Below are positions 34,845 through 48,739 of a DNA stretch of 64,000 nt, in pieces. Below the pieces are notes generated by a model. The model was not told the DNA's origin and made no database searches. It saw nothing but the letters and a program-made list of their open reading frames with translations. The position numbers and the translations under genes were made by a program. Source of the stretch: Stercorarius parasiticus (lineage: Eukaryota > Chordata > Aves > Charadriiformes > Stercorariidae). The stretch is from contig VWZL01000728.1 in NCBI GenBank assembly GCA_013396915.1, positions 868,001 to 932,000 of the forward strand. The letters run 5' to 3'. Each line of letters begins with the position of its first letter. Position 1 is the first letter of the stretch.

Positions 34845-36694
34845 CTTTCCATGTAGACGCTCTGTCCATTCTTTGACCCCCCTAGGCTGCAATTAGCCAG
34901 GGCACACAAGACAGGCACACAGAGTAAAGATGAAACCTTTCAACAATAGAGGTAGACAAGAACTCTTAACTTATGCTTTAATTTCCATGCACACATCAGG
35001 GCTTTTTAAAGTATTTTATTATAACAAGAAAATGTCTATTACAGATTTTACATCCATCTAGTGGAAGAACCTGGGGTACATACAGCTGCATAATAGTATT
35101 TGTTGGTGTTTTAAATATGTATTTATTTATGTATCTGCCAAATAAGGCTGTTCAGAAGAAAAAAACACTAACATGTTAGTAGACTTAGAAAAGACGAGAC
35201 AGGAAGGTAATGTAAGAAAGGAATCCAAAGGAATACTTCATACTTATCTTTTTCCAGGCTTTATGAAGTATTAAAGTTCCGATGCAGGTATTTCTTTTTT
35301 TTGCCAAAAAATATGAAACTAGAAAATGGCATCACATAAATCCATAATGGTAACAAGCCTGAAAAAAATGGTATTATTGTAACTGATTCTCGATACATAT
35401 TTAGGAGTGTAATTCCATAGGATACTTCTTGCACTCTCCTTTTCTCCCTGTGCTGCAACCTTCCCAGAGGCATATAATAATAGTGTAGCTGATAGTTTAG
35501 CAAAAGCCCCTGCTTTACGAACTAGGTGAAATTTAACCTGCACAGAAGGCAATCACATCTAAAAGCATGGGGGATAAACTCCAATTTTCACTGTGTGAAT
35601 GTATGTAGCTTCAAGCAAAAGGAAATTGCGATCCCTGAGCAGCAAAGGGCCACTGTAAATAGAGGACTCAAACAGTATCTGACTTTGTGCAGAGGAATGT
35701 GCAGAACAGATTTACTAATAGATCAAGCTGCTCAAAACCCTGGGGTTGGCAACTCCACATGTATGCATTAAATTCAGTGTATATGTGGCACATCTTAGCA
35801 GCCAGCATAGTAAATAAATAGCTTATAATAGAGGGAGCTCATCTGAAACCTTCCTGCATCTTTATACACTTCTTTGTTTCACATTATGGAAAGAGACAAA
35901 TCATACTAAGTTAGCAGTCCGAGTTCCCCAGAAAGCTCTCGCAGCTGAGAGCAAGAGCATGTTTTCAGAACAACAACAGGCTGGTGGGCAACAGGCAGCA
36001 ATACAACAGGTACTTTACAACAGCAGTGCCAGGTAGCGGGAAGAAGTTTTGCAGTTTTCCTGTGGCACTTGGTACTGTTCATTCTTACTACTGCCCCTTC
36101 TCTACTTTGCCAACAGTGCCTGTTTTCCCTTAATCTCAACATCTGCTTCTGCCACTCACGTGCTTCCTTAGCTTCTGGGAGAAAGTCCTGGAGGACTTAT
36201 ATCCTGTATCCCTCTCCCCTCTCTCTTTGCAACTGCTTAAACTAAATATCTGTATTCTTCATCCTAAAGGCTTCCAACCCTGCAACCCTAACTGTCCTTT
36301 CACAACTCCTTTCTAGTTATTCTTCAGTTCTTTCAATTTGTTCCTAAATTACATCACCAAGATGCAGCACTTCCTTCTTCCTTTCCTTCTTCTTGATTTT
36401 TCTATCACGTGTCCTTGATCACCTGCCAGCCTCTTCTGTGCACACAGTAGATGCAGGAGCCCTTCCCCCCAGTACCTTTCCCTTCCACTTTGAAAGAATT
36501 CCCTGTGAGCTTCTGCACAACACTAAACCTTTATTAATCTTTTAAACCTCTCCTTTACCATGATGTCTCTTTTGGAGACACCTTACAACAGAAAGGGTTG
36601 CAGGCAGTAGTAAACTCCTGGACCTTCCCTGCTAAGCATTAACCATGGCATTCTTTTCCCTGTATTTTCCTAGCTGATGCTGTTTTCTATTATA

Positions 36695-36775
36695 CCTAGG
36701 TTGCAAGCCCCTTGAGACAATAACCAGCCCCTCAGTCTCTCCTTGTACTGTCTCTTGAGCAATTGTTAAGGCAAA
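36695..36775 (+). repeat. possible old LINE2/MIR-type 3' tail
   Basis: The sequence 'ctaggttgcaagccccttga' followed by 'gacaataaccagcccctcag' resembles the 'gactgtaagctccttgagggcagggacc' tail of L2 and MIR-type elements. Only this motif can be matched, so confidence is low. Confidence 0.3.
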
Positions 36776-39700
36776 AATTAATAACCCATATATGACTTCC
36801 AAAGTGAATGAGAAGATGGAAAGAGAAAAGCTAAGAGGAACACCACACTGCCATAATTCTAGGTAGTAACACATTAGACATTTTTGGTACGAGTATTCTT
36901 CGCTAGCGGCATGTGACAGGCAACAGAAGCTGCTGCTGTTGCATGAGCTTCATAACTAATTCCTCCAGGCCCCAGCACCACGGGGCTGAGGCTGTGCAGT
37001 TACCACTGAAAAGAAGGTGCAGTCGTGACCACGCAAGTTTGTTCTACTGATTAAGGGGCAAGCTCATCTCCTGGACCACAGGAGTGCCAGGTGTTACATG
37101 ATCCTATTTCACATATGCATACACAACCCGTGCCTTCCAATAGGCCAAAGAAATAATTAAATACTGAAGCAATTGCTCTCACTCTTTCCAGAGAATTTAA
37201 TTTTACCTTGATGGCAATTAATTAATTTCAGCAATTGGGTCATCCTTGACCAAAGCTGAATCTGGCCTGTGATATATTTAGCACATCAGCTTTGCTAGTC
37301 AAGTTTGTAGTGGCAATTAAAGGACAAGTATTGCTTAATTGACTACTACGGGTGTGAAAACAAGTTCCTCAGTCCTTCACACTGTGCCACTTGATGTCAT
37401 CCTGTCCCACTGACAAACAGGACAAAATTCTGACTGCAAGAGGTCAGGAATACAAGGTGGCATTGTCTTTGCCCCCCCTTGCTCATCTGGAAGTGTTCAC
37501 AATAGAAGAGATAAAATGGATCTTTCCAGACTTATGATTCTCTTTACCATTTATCTCTGCTCAAAAAAAATAAAGCAAACACTTTAAGAACTGGGTTCCC
37601 AGTTCCTTTGACTGCAGAGGTATCTGCTCCAGAACAGGTGAGGGAACAGGCAAAAATACAGTACCTGCAATCAAACAATCCTATGCATCCATTAAGAAAA
37701 TGAATTAAGGTAGCTTTGCAACACATTTAGGATTTAGCCAACACTCAGTTCATCCGATCATGAAAGTGAGGAAGGCCAATTGCCCAGAAAGTTACAGATC
37801 CCATTCACTCCCCTGTCTCCAGACTGAAAACCTCCAGGGAGCAGTTAGCCAACATCAAAGCTTTGACATTAAAGCCTCGATTCAGCATTTTCTCCTGGAC
37901 TGTTTTTTCCCAGCCCTTTTGACATAATGGACTACTAGCTCTTGGATAACCAGTGTGTCAGTCTTCATTTAGATGTTCTGTTCCCTTTTGCCTCCAAACA
38001 CAGAAAGGAAAAAGAAAACTCCTCTTTCAAATAGCTACTTATAGCACTCCACCAGAGTAAATCCTTTCCATCCCTGTACGAAAGGATAAGCACATTCCAT
38101 CATAACTTATTTAGAAAGTTACTTCCCTGACTAAAATGTTCAGCTGTGTCCCACATACCTGATGTCTTGGGTCAGTAGTTTGAAAACACACCTAGAATAA
38201 GGAGGGAATTGCCAGCAAATTCGACTCGCAGCCACTAAGTTCGTGGTTGTTTCTGTCCTCCCTAACTCACATGATCCGTACCAGACTCCTCCTACCTCTT
38301 AGTTTAGGCCTCCCTTTTAATTTTGTTACAGACTCAGAGATGTATTTTCTTCTTTGCAGTTGAAATAACCTTGCTGAGAGGAAGCAGAAAGCAGGATGGT
38401 CTTCCTCTTCCGTTGCCAGTATTAGTTTATACTTTCCAGTCCCACAAGACAGTAATTTGCCAGGCATCACCCTAATGCGGGCCTTGGGCAGTATCAGTAG
38501 GCCACCTCTGACCTCATGGCTGGTACCATGGGGCTGTCATACAGCAGATGGGAGCTTCCCATCTCCATGTGAGGTAGCACTCACCCACCTAACACTTTGC
38601 TTCGTATACAAAGATACATAACCTTCAATCAATTGACCACAACTCAGCAAATCTTTCTAGTGCAGCAAGGCCTGAGTTAGACATGTACTGTTGCCATAGA
38701 TAGCTGCAGTGTTAATTATAACAGAGGTGGGGGACAAGGACTGTGGTAAGGCTTGTTAACCTTCAAACAAACACACACATGTAATCAAGGCAAGTCTATC
38801 CACAGATGGACAATCCAGACCAGAGGTTTCCATGCAATACATTATTTCACATTCTAGAGCAAGATAAACCAATGCTCTGACAAAAGCCCTGGCCTCTCTC
38901 ACATATTATCCAATTAATTCAGATCCCATCTAACTAGATAAACTAAGACCACAAATGATAATCACTATTTGTATTCACAGAATGTTCAGCATGAGCTTTA
39001 TTTTTTCCTAAATACTCTGTTTTTTTGTGTACCAAAGATACATGTAAAGGTGAGAAAGAAGTAGCCAAAGACTTCTGTGTTGTGCTACACAGTGCTTCCA
39101 GCAGGATGAGTTCATGACTAGACAAATTAGCTGGGTGTTTTTGCTAAAAACCATCATTTGTGAATCATTATGGGTGCTTAATTGGTCATCTGCAAATTCC
39201 AGAGTTAACACCTCACTTAATGAACAAGCTTGTTCAAACCTCTGAAAATTATTCATTCTGGCTGCCCGAACTCCTGGGGAGACAGCTAATGCTTCAGTTT
39301 GTGTTCTGACATTTTCTGCATAACCATAAAGGCTAGGAAGATGTATATTTGTGTATGTGGGCAAGTGAATAAAAATGCGTATAAAATGAGAAAGAGAGCT
39401 CAAGCACATACTCAGATTCAGGAACACAAGCTTTGTGGCAAGTGATGGATGTATAGGACCTTGGCTATTAAGTGAATGCTGTATCTAAGGTAATGCATTT
39501 CTTGTCAGGCTTTTTCCCCCAAAAGTATTACTCAGGCATGAACTTTTAGAAGCATCTACCACAGGCACAATTACCTAAATTCCAGCCAGTGCAATATCAG
39601 CATCCTCAGATTAATAGCAGGAGTAGCTCTGTTGCCAGTGTAGCTAATGTAATAACTTTAGTATTTGCCTTCTGTAAGCACGATATGGGCTGGTTTCTCA

Positions 39701-40237
39701 CTTAATCCAGGCTTGCAGTACTGCCTCCTGATTTCTCCCACTGCCGTGCTCAAAAATGGATTTCTGCCTTTCTCTCCCCCCCCCNGCCTTTTTGCTTTTT
39801 CTTTCTTTCTTTCTCCTTCTTTAGGGTATTCTACTCCCCTTTGAATAACTCACTTCTTAGGAAAGCCAGCTGTCTTCCTACACTCTTCCTTTAGAAAAAG
39901 TCACCATTTGGAGAACAGAAAGCTCCAAATAATGAATAAGGAGCTGACAGGTAGATTGAAAACCCAAAAGGAATGAACAGACCAGGCACTGGAAATAGCA
40001 TCCAACACAAAGCTCATCAGCAAATTCCTAACCTGCTCTAACCATAGCAGGGCAATCCTCCTAAGCAGAAACAGGATTGCTACAGCTATTAGCACACTAA
40101 GGGCCATGGGGGGCGGTGAAAAGAAGTCCTAGCTGTTCTTAGCCACCTTTGCCAAGGATTACTTTAAAGATGCATCTCAGGTCCTGCTGGATATCCCAAA
40201 GGAACCTGGATCTACCTGCAGTGCTAGATGCCTTCCC
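36776..40237. other. non-coding stretch, simple repeats only
   Basis: Contains an N at 39785 directly after a C9 run, and a (CTTT)n repeat at 39796-39813. A 33-nt minus-strand segment at 38159-38191 has strong splice borders but is too short to call. The 139-codon minus frame at 39008-39427 has no gene context. Confidence 0.5.
39796..39813 (+). repeat. (CTTT)n microsatellite after a C-run and N
   Basis: Three to four CTTT units follow a C9 run, an N (39785) and 'gcctttttgc'. The N is probably a base-calling failure at the C homopolymer. Confidence 0.8.
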
Positions 40238-40407
40238 TTTTGGAACAGGCTGCCCAGAGAGGTGGTGGAGTCTCCGTCTCTGGAGACATTCAAAACCCGC
40301 CTGGACGCGTTCCTGTGCAACCTGCTCTAGGTGACCCTGCTCTGGCTGGGGGGTTGGACTAGATCATCTCCAGAGGTCCCTTCCAACCCTACCATTCTGT
40401 GATTCTC
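40238..40407 (+). mobile_element. CR1 LINE 3' end, moderately young
   Basis: Plus-strand CR1 in the usual order: 'tggaacaggctgcccagaga' then 'ggtggtggagtctccgtctc', 'acctgctctaggtgaccctg', 'ggttggactagatcatctcc' and 'ccattctgtgattct' at the end. It is cut off at its 5' side after about 170 bp. It matches the minus-strand copy at 30658-30884 at most positions I compared, making the two an inverted pair about 9.4 kb apart. Confidence 0.93.
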
Positions 40408-43400
40408 CCATTTGCTAGTACTTCAACCTGTGCAAAGGATCTAGGGGTCAAACTCCATCCTGTGTGTCAAGAAACACAAGACACTGGGATTACTATGGCC
40501 AAAAAAGGATTCTAAGCAGCTCTAAAGCAGGAAGACACCACAGTTAATTGCATGTGTTCATAACACCACAAGCAGGATGCAACCATTATCTGCTGCTGGT
40601 TCCTAATCCTTCTGCACAACAGCAAGGAGGAATCCCACCCCGAACTGGAGTGCATGAAGGATGTTTATACATAGAAGAGTCCATGCTAGATCTGTTAGAT
40701 GCCCTTCCATTATTGCCAGGTGATACTATGGACACTCATTACCCAGAAAACCAGACCTTTCAGCATACATTTGACTGTCTCCCAAACAAAACCATAGGTA
40801 CATACAAAGTAATAGAACTAAATCACACTGCAAACCTACCTGGTGCTATAATGATTTGGCACAAGAAGAAGAATATAACCTTGGTTACAGATAATGGTAG
40901 AGAAGATGGAAAGAGTTGTTCCCTTGATCATACTCTTTTCTTTTTTCTGCTAGATCTCAGAGTGACCTTTGCAATTCAAGCCATGCCATGGTCATTAAAA
41001 TAATAAAAGTACATTTTATTACTTCTACTCCTGCTTGTAAGAAAACTCATCCTGAACTCCACCTTAATGTCCAATTCTCCTTAATGTTTCATATCTTACT
41101 GAGTTTCCGAGGCCTTTCATCCTGCTATATGAAGCTGACCGACCCCTATCTGTTCTCCTACAAGCAAACAGTAGCTTGAATGTGGTTAATATACCTGTCA
41201 AACTCTGCTGTGATGAATGATATGTTAATGATGTGCATGGTATTAAATAATTCACCATCCTAACAATAAGGTGACTCAGTTCTTGCACCATTCATTCTTG
41301 CTTTTCATAGAAGGAACTTGCTGTTCCTGAACATGCTCTTGTCTAGGTCAAGAGTGGGTGTGTGTGCCCGGAGAAGAGGTGGAAGTAGAAGAATGTAGAT
41401 TTTCCCAGCAAACATTTCAAGTGCAAGGGGAGCTGTGTAAATGCAAGACCTACACATGATGGGATCAGGTTAGGAGTCTCGAGCATTTTACTCCTCAAGG
41501 GTGACAATACTGGGATTTCACACACACACGTAAATGCAATAGCTACTCTGGCAAACCTTGCATCCCACATACAGTCACTTGTCAACTCATATAAGCAACT
41601 GTTACTTCAGCAAAATAAAACCAAAGAGACTTACAACTAGATACCAGAGATCTGTTCCAGCCAATCTTCTAGAGTTTGCTGGCCTGAAGGAACAAGCAAT
41701 TGGTAATCCCACATTACCAACAGAATTGCAAGTCCAAGCTGACTGTGACCATGGAAGTGATGATTCTCTTTGCAAGACAAAAACAGGGCCTGGGGCAGCA
41801 GACCACACGATTTCCCTTTGCTACAATAAGGGGGATAAAATACACAGCCAGAACAGAGGATGCTCTCTCCTGAATTACAGCCCTCATTGCTGGCAACCAG
41901 GAGAGTGGCTAATATTAACCAAAACAGGAGCTTCTTTTCCTTCAAAGTCTCAGTGAACAAAACCTCAACCCAAAGAAAGGCCATAAGCAGGGACTGCTTC
42001 CTCTTGCAAAGTGTCATGCCACAATGCACTTCAACATCCTAAATGAGGTGGTATTACCAAAAGCCAGATCCCTTTTTTCCACAACAAGCAGGAGGAGCAT
42101 GGCTTGACAGCTGCCTGCTGCAGCTGTTTGTTCCTCCCACATATTTCTAGTAAAACCTACCAGCACAGCATCTGTGCACCCAGCCCCAGAGGAAAGATTG
42201 CTGTGGTAGATCAATGTCAGAGAAGTCACTTTTCCAAAACTGACTTCCAAAACTCAACAACAGTCTCCATGTGGATCCTGCCTGGTGTCTTCAGTTAGAA
42301 GACAGGAAAGGGTTTACTTTCACGCTCTTTTAAGTATAAGGTAGCATCTTTCACACCTAGACACAATTAAGGCATGTGTTTTGATCCCATTCCCACTGGG
42401 GAAAAAACAAATGGGGCTTATTAATATCAGAAAGCCATCCCAAGAAGTGGTCCAACTCTGCAATATTCGCTAGTGTCAGGAGACATGAAAAATTTACATC
42501 CTTTAAAACTGGGTCACACATTGCTCTGCCACAACAAAAATTAGCTCATCTGTCCAAAAGGCATATAATGCTCATGAGGTCTGAAGTTGCTTACTTCTGC
42601 TCCAAGGGAGAATTAGAGTGTTCTGCTGTGATGAAGGCTATAAAGTGGTCTCCAGCATGGTTTTAATACATGGACTATTATAGCACAGGGCTTATGATTG
42701 TTTACATTTTTGCCTTCCAGTGACCACAGAAAAACAAAGAGTCTGGTGCCCAGGGAACAGCGCCACTGATTCAATGTGGCAGTGGGTCAGCAGAGGTGAG
42801 ACAGAACAGCACGAAAACTACTCTCTTTGCGTGACCCTTTACAAAAAATGTCTCAGGCATCCACAGCCCACAGCAAGCGTGCTTTTGTTGGTCCACAACA
42901 TCAGCTTTATCCCATTTACTGGAATAATAAATCCTATCAGAAGAGAATTCCAGCTACCCTCAGAGAGAGCTTCAGCATTGTCTTCAGATATTTTTGTCCT
43001 TCCAGTTCATGGAAGAGAACTCAGCTCCAGAGTCCCCGGAAAGTCTGTAGTCAAAGATAGCAAATGAGACGGTTTGACCTGTGTCCCCATCCTCAAAATG
43101 GGAGGTTTCACTAAATCTAACCAAAATGCGAACAGCTCATCCCCAGTTTTCCTGGGCTCTGGGTGGCTGTTCAGTGGTGGTGGTGCATAATAGTCTCAGC
43201 TTCCCAACCCAGAGACAGCTGTTTCTCCAGCTGGACAGAGTAAGTTGTTATTCCTCACAACACAGAAAAAACACAAACTCAGCCACCTTGGGGACATGGG
43301 CTCCAAAAAGGTCAAAGTAAATTACTCTATGATAATAATTACTTCATCAATAATTAAAAGTGATAATAATCACATTTGGGATGAGCCAAAGGAATACTTT

Positions 43401-44554
43401 AAACACCATCAGTGCATCAGGACAGGAGAGGGGATTATACAAAGCAGACAAAATGCAGACCTAAATTTATTATCCCAGCCTAAACTCCTCTTTGAGCTCA
43501 GAGGAAAGACAACAGAAAAAACAATGTCTGTCCTTCATTTGCTGTTGTTGTGGAGGGAGCTCTTCTCTAAGTCACCAGGTCAACAAAAGAAACTCTGATA
43601 TCTGAAACCTTCAAGGATAACAGATCTTTAGGAGCTAGTTCTGTAGCACCAAAGTGAACAATATCTTCCTCAAATGTGGACCCACCAGATAAATTATATA
43701 GGTCATACTACACCAAAAAGAAAAAAGAGCAGGAGTGTGGGTTCCCCCCCTTTCTTCTTCTTTTTTTTTTTTAAAAAGAATGCTCTAATATGTCACTTTA
43801 AGGGCTGATCTAAAAAGCTTCTTCAGCCCAGGGTTATCAGCACATGGAGCTCACCGCCCACATAAGGTACTTCATGCCATGTCTCAATACAGGTGATTCT
43901 GCATAGGTTTGTCAATAGAGGGGTGGGGTGCTGGTAGGCAAAATGTGAGACTGTGTGGGGTCAGAAAGAGGAAAATGTTTTCAAGTTTTTTTTATTGTTG
44001 TTATTTTAAGCAAATCATTAAAATGAAAGAGATGACAATATGTTAGCATTTGGTGCTTTTCACAATGTCCCACAAATATGATCCATTCCAGCTGATAAGA
44101 CAAACATTAAAGGCCAGAAAAAAAAAAAGATAACCAGGTGTTGCCTTCTTTAGTGACATAATGAGTTTATTAGCCTGAAACTAGACCCACTTGTGCAGAT
44201 AACTAACTGCTCAAGCTACTGTCTGTTTAGACACGTGCATGCGGTTTCACATCTGCCTTCTGGAATGATGGTATCTAATATTTGAAATATTGTAGTTATT
44301 TCTACTCTGACTGAAGGAGGAATGCCTGATCTGCCCGACAACATTGATTTGGGCATTTCACGACCCTCCATCATCATAATATCCGGATTCCTCCTATGTT
44401 CTCAACTGTTCCAGGTGTCCTGAAAAGCATGTTCATTCCTGTTTTACCAGCAAGGAGCTGAAGTATTCAGAAACCCACAGGATAGAGCCTGAGAGGACTG
44501 AAATTGCTACCCACTACTCTGTTCTGTAAATGCCAAGTCCCTTTTGAACACCTG
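40408..44554. other. non-coding stretch with an unexplained 151-codon frame
   Basis: The plus frame 40548-41003 (151 codons) is the longest in the window. It has four N-X-T sequons between about residues 68 and 110 but no signal peptide, no recognised domain and no promoter or poly(A) context. A plus-strand segment 42721-42795 has good splice borders (cttccag| ... GAG|GTGAGA) and one open frame; unsupported otherwise. A C/T-rich tract followed by T-run lies at 43744-43772. Confidence 0.45.
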
Positions 44555-44650
44555 CCCAGAAGTCACATGGGAAATTGGCAGCCAAGCCAGGACCTGAACT
44601 CACATCTTCTGAATCCCACAGGATAAGATAACTTCTGAACACTGCTCAAG
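44555..44650 (+). repeat. MIR-like SINE remnant
   Basis: The order 'agaagtcacatgggaaattg' then 'gcagccaagccaggacctga' and 'actcacatcttctgaatccc' follows the MIR 3' half (gtcacacagctagtaagtggcagagccaggatttgaacccaggtcttctgactcc). An old amniote SINE copy on the plus strand. Confidence 0.6.
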
Positions 44651-45754
44651 TACAGTTGCCAGGATTTGGACTAACTGTGTTTCACCTCACAGCCCTCAGT
44701 ACCTCTTCAACACACATCTCCAAATCATCAAACCTCTCACCTTCCCAGATGCATCCACTGTGGCTAATACTACTGACTCTTGCTGGTGCCAACTGCCAGC
44801 ACAGACTGTGCCAGGCCTCCTGACTAAGGTGAAAGGAGTATTTCTGTGCCATGACTTGTCAAATCATCTTTTTTGTTTTGTTTTGTTTTCTGGGCAGAGC
44901 CCCCTCTGAATCCAGGATCCAACTCCGCAAGCTTCCAAGTAGGTGCTGAGTATTTCCCAGTTCTCTGCAGAAGTGAGACTGGCAAAAGGCATTTATGTGC
45001 TCCTTTCCTCAAGAACTTTGTCCATTAATAATGTGCATCTTGCAGGCTTTTGGCGCAATGCCACAAATACGGCCTCAAGAACTCTGCTAGCAGAGTAAGC
45101 ATCTACTAACAGCCAATGTATCAGCTCCAGCTCAGCACTGTCCAGCAGCATTACATCTTCATCTTGCATTTTAACGTTGTATAGTCCAAACAATAACACT
45201 GACAGAGGACAGTTCAGAATCCAGGACTTGCAAACCTCAGCTGCTCTTCAGTCTCCAGCGCCAGCTTTAATAGAGTCCAGTAAGCCATTCCCCCAGAGAA
45301 GCTAATGCAAGCAAAAATACTTGCTGATTTTGGTAGTTCAATCTGCAGGAGTGGAAGATCTAGAAAGTTAGCTACAAGGGTTTTCAGAAATTTTCTTTTT
45401 CAATTCCTTTTTGGATATTAAGTTTAAAGACTCTCGCAGTATCTAGGCCGTTTCATTTATTTCTTCTGAGTGCTGGATTTGGCTACACCAAGCATACAGA
45501 CTAATGCTCCAGAACACAGCAAGAGGGGTTGGAAGAAAGTGTTTTGGAGCAATTGGTTCCCCTTGTGTGATCAGAGCTAAGCAGCTTAGCACAAGAGGAC
45601 AGATTCTGGGCTGTACCTTTGCAACTAATTGCTCACACAGAAACAGCATTTCAAGATCCAAACAGGATCAAACCTATGGATTGTCAGGTCTTTTGTAAGA
45701 ACGCTGCCAAACTCCTCCCCCAGAAGATCTTACAACCTGAGAAAAATGATGGAC

Positions 45755-45803
45755 AATATTATGTCTATTTTACAGGTGGAGAATTAAGCTGCAGAGAGAC
45801 CAT
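45755..45803 (+). repeat. MIR-like SINE remnant (core)
   Basis: The sequence 'tattatgtctattttacagg' followed by 'tggagaattaagctgcagag' matches the MIR core (attatccccattttacaggtggggaaactgaggcacagag). Only about 50 bp can be matched. Confidence 0.45.
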
Positions 45804-48739
45804 CGGCTGTCTGCAAGGGGAAACTGATCGGTGCAAGAAATACATTCTTAAATAAGTGTAGCAACGCTCCACAGGAACAAGCTTATTCTGGAATCGTTGT
45901 GTTCAGTGGAGGTATTTTCACAAATTACTGCAGCTTCTTTGCACACCACCTCTGCTTTATACTGAGCAACTTTCCTGGGGCCCGAGATACCAGGTTCACA
46001 CAGCTCCAACTCCTATTCAAGCACTTGGCAGCCACTGAAATTAAGCTGGCATCAGGCACCTAGATCCCCTTGAGGATTTGAGCCTAGTGCCTTGCTCTGT
46101 GGCACAAAGGAAGTCTTGGCAAAACCAGGATTTAGAGGAAAATCTTCTTTATCTCCCCTTAATGAAACAAGTCCTGCGACCCAATAAAAAGTTGATCTCT
46201 CCCCTTTATCACTTATATTGCAGTTCCTTTCCAAATAACAGCACTCAGACTGAGCAGCCCTTACCATTTATAGCAATCCTGAGCAGACAAGCAGGTGCTT
46301 ACAATAGCTGGTACTAGTATTATACTCCTAAAGCACCCCAACAAGCCAGACTTCGCAGCCTTCAGCACTTCATAGCCTTCAGCAAACTCAAACTGACCCA
46401 CTCTTTAGACAATCTGAAACTATATTGAAACTCATCCACCAACCTGTAAGGTCACAAATCTCTTAGTCTCCTGTTTGTCCTTCCCTTCAGATATAGAGAT
46501 GCAGCTTTACAAAGCTTTGGCACTCTAAGAGCTTGATAGAGCAAAGATGATTGTGCCACCCAACTGAAGTTTAATACTTTGATTTGATATGGTACAAACA
46601 ATTGCCCATGTTGAAGTCTGACCAGTGCCAAGAGCCCACCGCTAACAACCATGGCACACTTCATGCCTGCTGAGGTGACATTAAGGACAGCAAAGTAACA
46701 ACAGATAGCCGTCTTAGTCTTCTGGAGTTTAAAAGGATACCTAATGGTATGTAAGTGCCACAAGATACACATAGTAAGCACAGAGCTCACCATAACACAC
46801 AGGATTTCAGCTAGGTCTATTTGTGTGTTAAGACCACAGCCAAGACACGATCTAAACCATAGTCTAGACAACAGATCCAAAAGAGGATATCTTCAGCATG
46901 GACACTCACTGCTGACTTCAAAATGGAAGTCTCCCTCTCCTAATTGCCACCATTTTGTCCTGCTTTCATCTTGCGCTTTGTCTGCATCCTCTTAGAAAAT
47001 AATTAGCCTGAACCCTTAACGCATAGAATCAAAGCGGGAACTTCTCAACTTTGATATCAGTACTTTTATGTTAAATCAGAGGGCTCTGATTTTACAGAAC
47101 AACTTTACCACCTGTGGGCATGTCATCACAACAGCACACAGCATGCCAAGTGCACAAGCAAATGCTTGCTTAGTGTCTGATGGTTTTCTGTCGTATGCAA
47201 TCAGCCACTTTTGCTCATGTGACCACAGCAAGCGTACACACATATTCGATGCCCAGCTGCACTGGGTGTTTGGGAAATCATGTCTGAGTGAAGATCCCAG
47301 CAGAAATCCAACCCTCTACCAACTTCTGATGCCTCTGCCTCACACATAAGTAAAAGGTGACACCATTAAATGGCCAGTACGTTCAGAACAAGTCTAGACT
47401 TTAAAAACAGCTAGTTAATTTTACTGTCAATGACTGCAGCAGCTAAGATAACAATCAAATCTCATGCTTCAGAATGTGAATTAACCGCCTTCAGGGTCAG
47501 AAAGATACCTACTTCTTTGCCTCTGGATATCACTAAAAAACTAGCATACAGCATTATATGATTCAAACATAACACCCATTTATTGGTCGGTGCCATAAGC
47601 AGGATACTGCATTTAACAGGTAAAATGATCCAGTACAGACAAATCTCTGCCACAACTTATTAACATCAGCTTTTACTTCCTACTCTCCCACTGTCTCCAT
47701 CTTTCTTTGTAACATGATTTTGTTTTGCAGAAGGTCAAGTTTTGTTTTCCTAGCTGTTCTCCAACAAACGCATGCAGAATTACCTAAGGGCACTTCAAAC
47801 ACGCTTTGATAATTTTTCGTTTTAATTGGGCCAGCTATCTATTATCAACATTAACACTGAGAGAATATTGAAAACTACATCTAAAACACTGATTAGCTGC
47901 TGTTTGGGTCCTTAATTCCCTAGAAAGAGCCAATAGAGCAGGCATTTCTTCCACACACAGCCTCCCTGCTGTGTCCCAATGCAACAGAAGAGCCAGGCAA
48001 AGGGAAATTAAGCAATTAATTGGTGGGGTTTTTTAAAAAAAAAAAAAAAAAAGAAAAAGGCAGTTGAGTAAATCATTTAGTACATGGGAAAATTAATAGC
48101 AGTAGCCAAAAGACAGGCACAAGGGAAGAAGCATCCACTCCCTCCTGAAGCTGTCTGTTGCCCTCTGCTGTTCTCTGGGTCAGCTCCCTGTACAGCTTGG
48201 TCAATGCTCCTCACTCAAGATCTTCTTTCTGTCCTCAAGCATTGCCAGCCTTGTGCTCCACAGCAATTCAGCCAGGACTGTACACATCCCCCTCCCATGC
48301 ACCTGGAGAAATAATACAGTCCGGCAGTTTTCCTAGTTTGACTGGCCAAGCCATTGGTAAACCGTGAAAGACCTATCCTGCCTTGCAAGACTCCTGACGA
48401 TTTTGAGTTTATGGAGTGCTTGCACCCTGCAGCAAGGGAGCCAAACAACTACTGCTAATAAGCACAAGTGCAGCGTACTTCATCGGCACAAATATGAGCT
48501 CAGACTACCTCAAATATGAGACTACTATCTCGAATATGAGACATTTACTCATAGATGTCATGCATTATCAGCTGGTTTTCCTCTATGGGGGGACACTATG
48601 CTGTCCTGGTATCATGATAATTAGTGACAACATATGCTATTGGGAAAAATCTGCTTCCAGCCACAGAAGGAGTGGAGGACAGGTGGCAGCATAGCTAACA
48701 GGACAAGCCCAAGGATCCTCTCCTGTTGTCTCCTCAAGT

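Larger units (their letters stand above)
32961..36694. other. non-coding stretch with one weak exon candidate
   Basis: A (GTTT)n repeat lies at 34819-34844. A 78-nt open segment with splice-like borders at 34267-34344 (minus) is listed separately. Bases 36180-36500 are pyrimidine-rich with no recognised repeat. No RNA gene or repeat family is identified otherwise. Confidence 0.45.

Noticed and set aside
38159..38191. 33-nt minus-strand segment with strong splice borders
   Set aside because: Eleven codons being open has no statistical weight, and there is no supporting neighbour.
42721..42795. Plus-strand 75-nt segment with good acceptor (cttccag) and donor (GAG|GTGAGA)
   Set aside because: It is open in one frame only, stands alone on this strand with no partner exon, and contains a single CpG. 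Most likely a chance pair of splice-like motifs.
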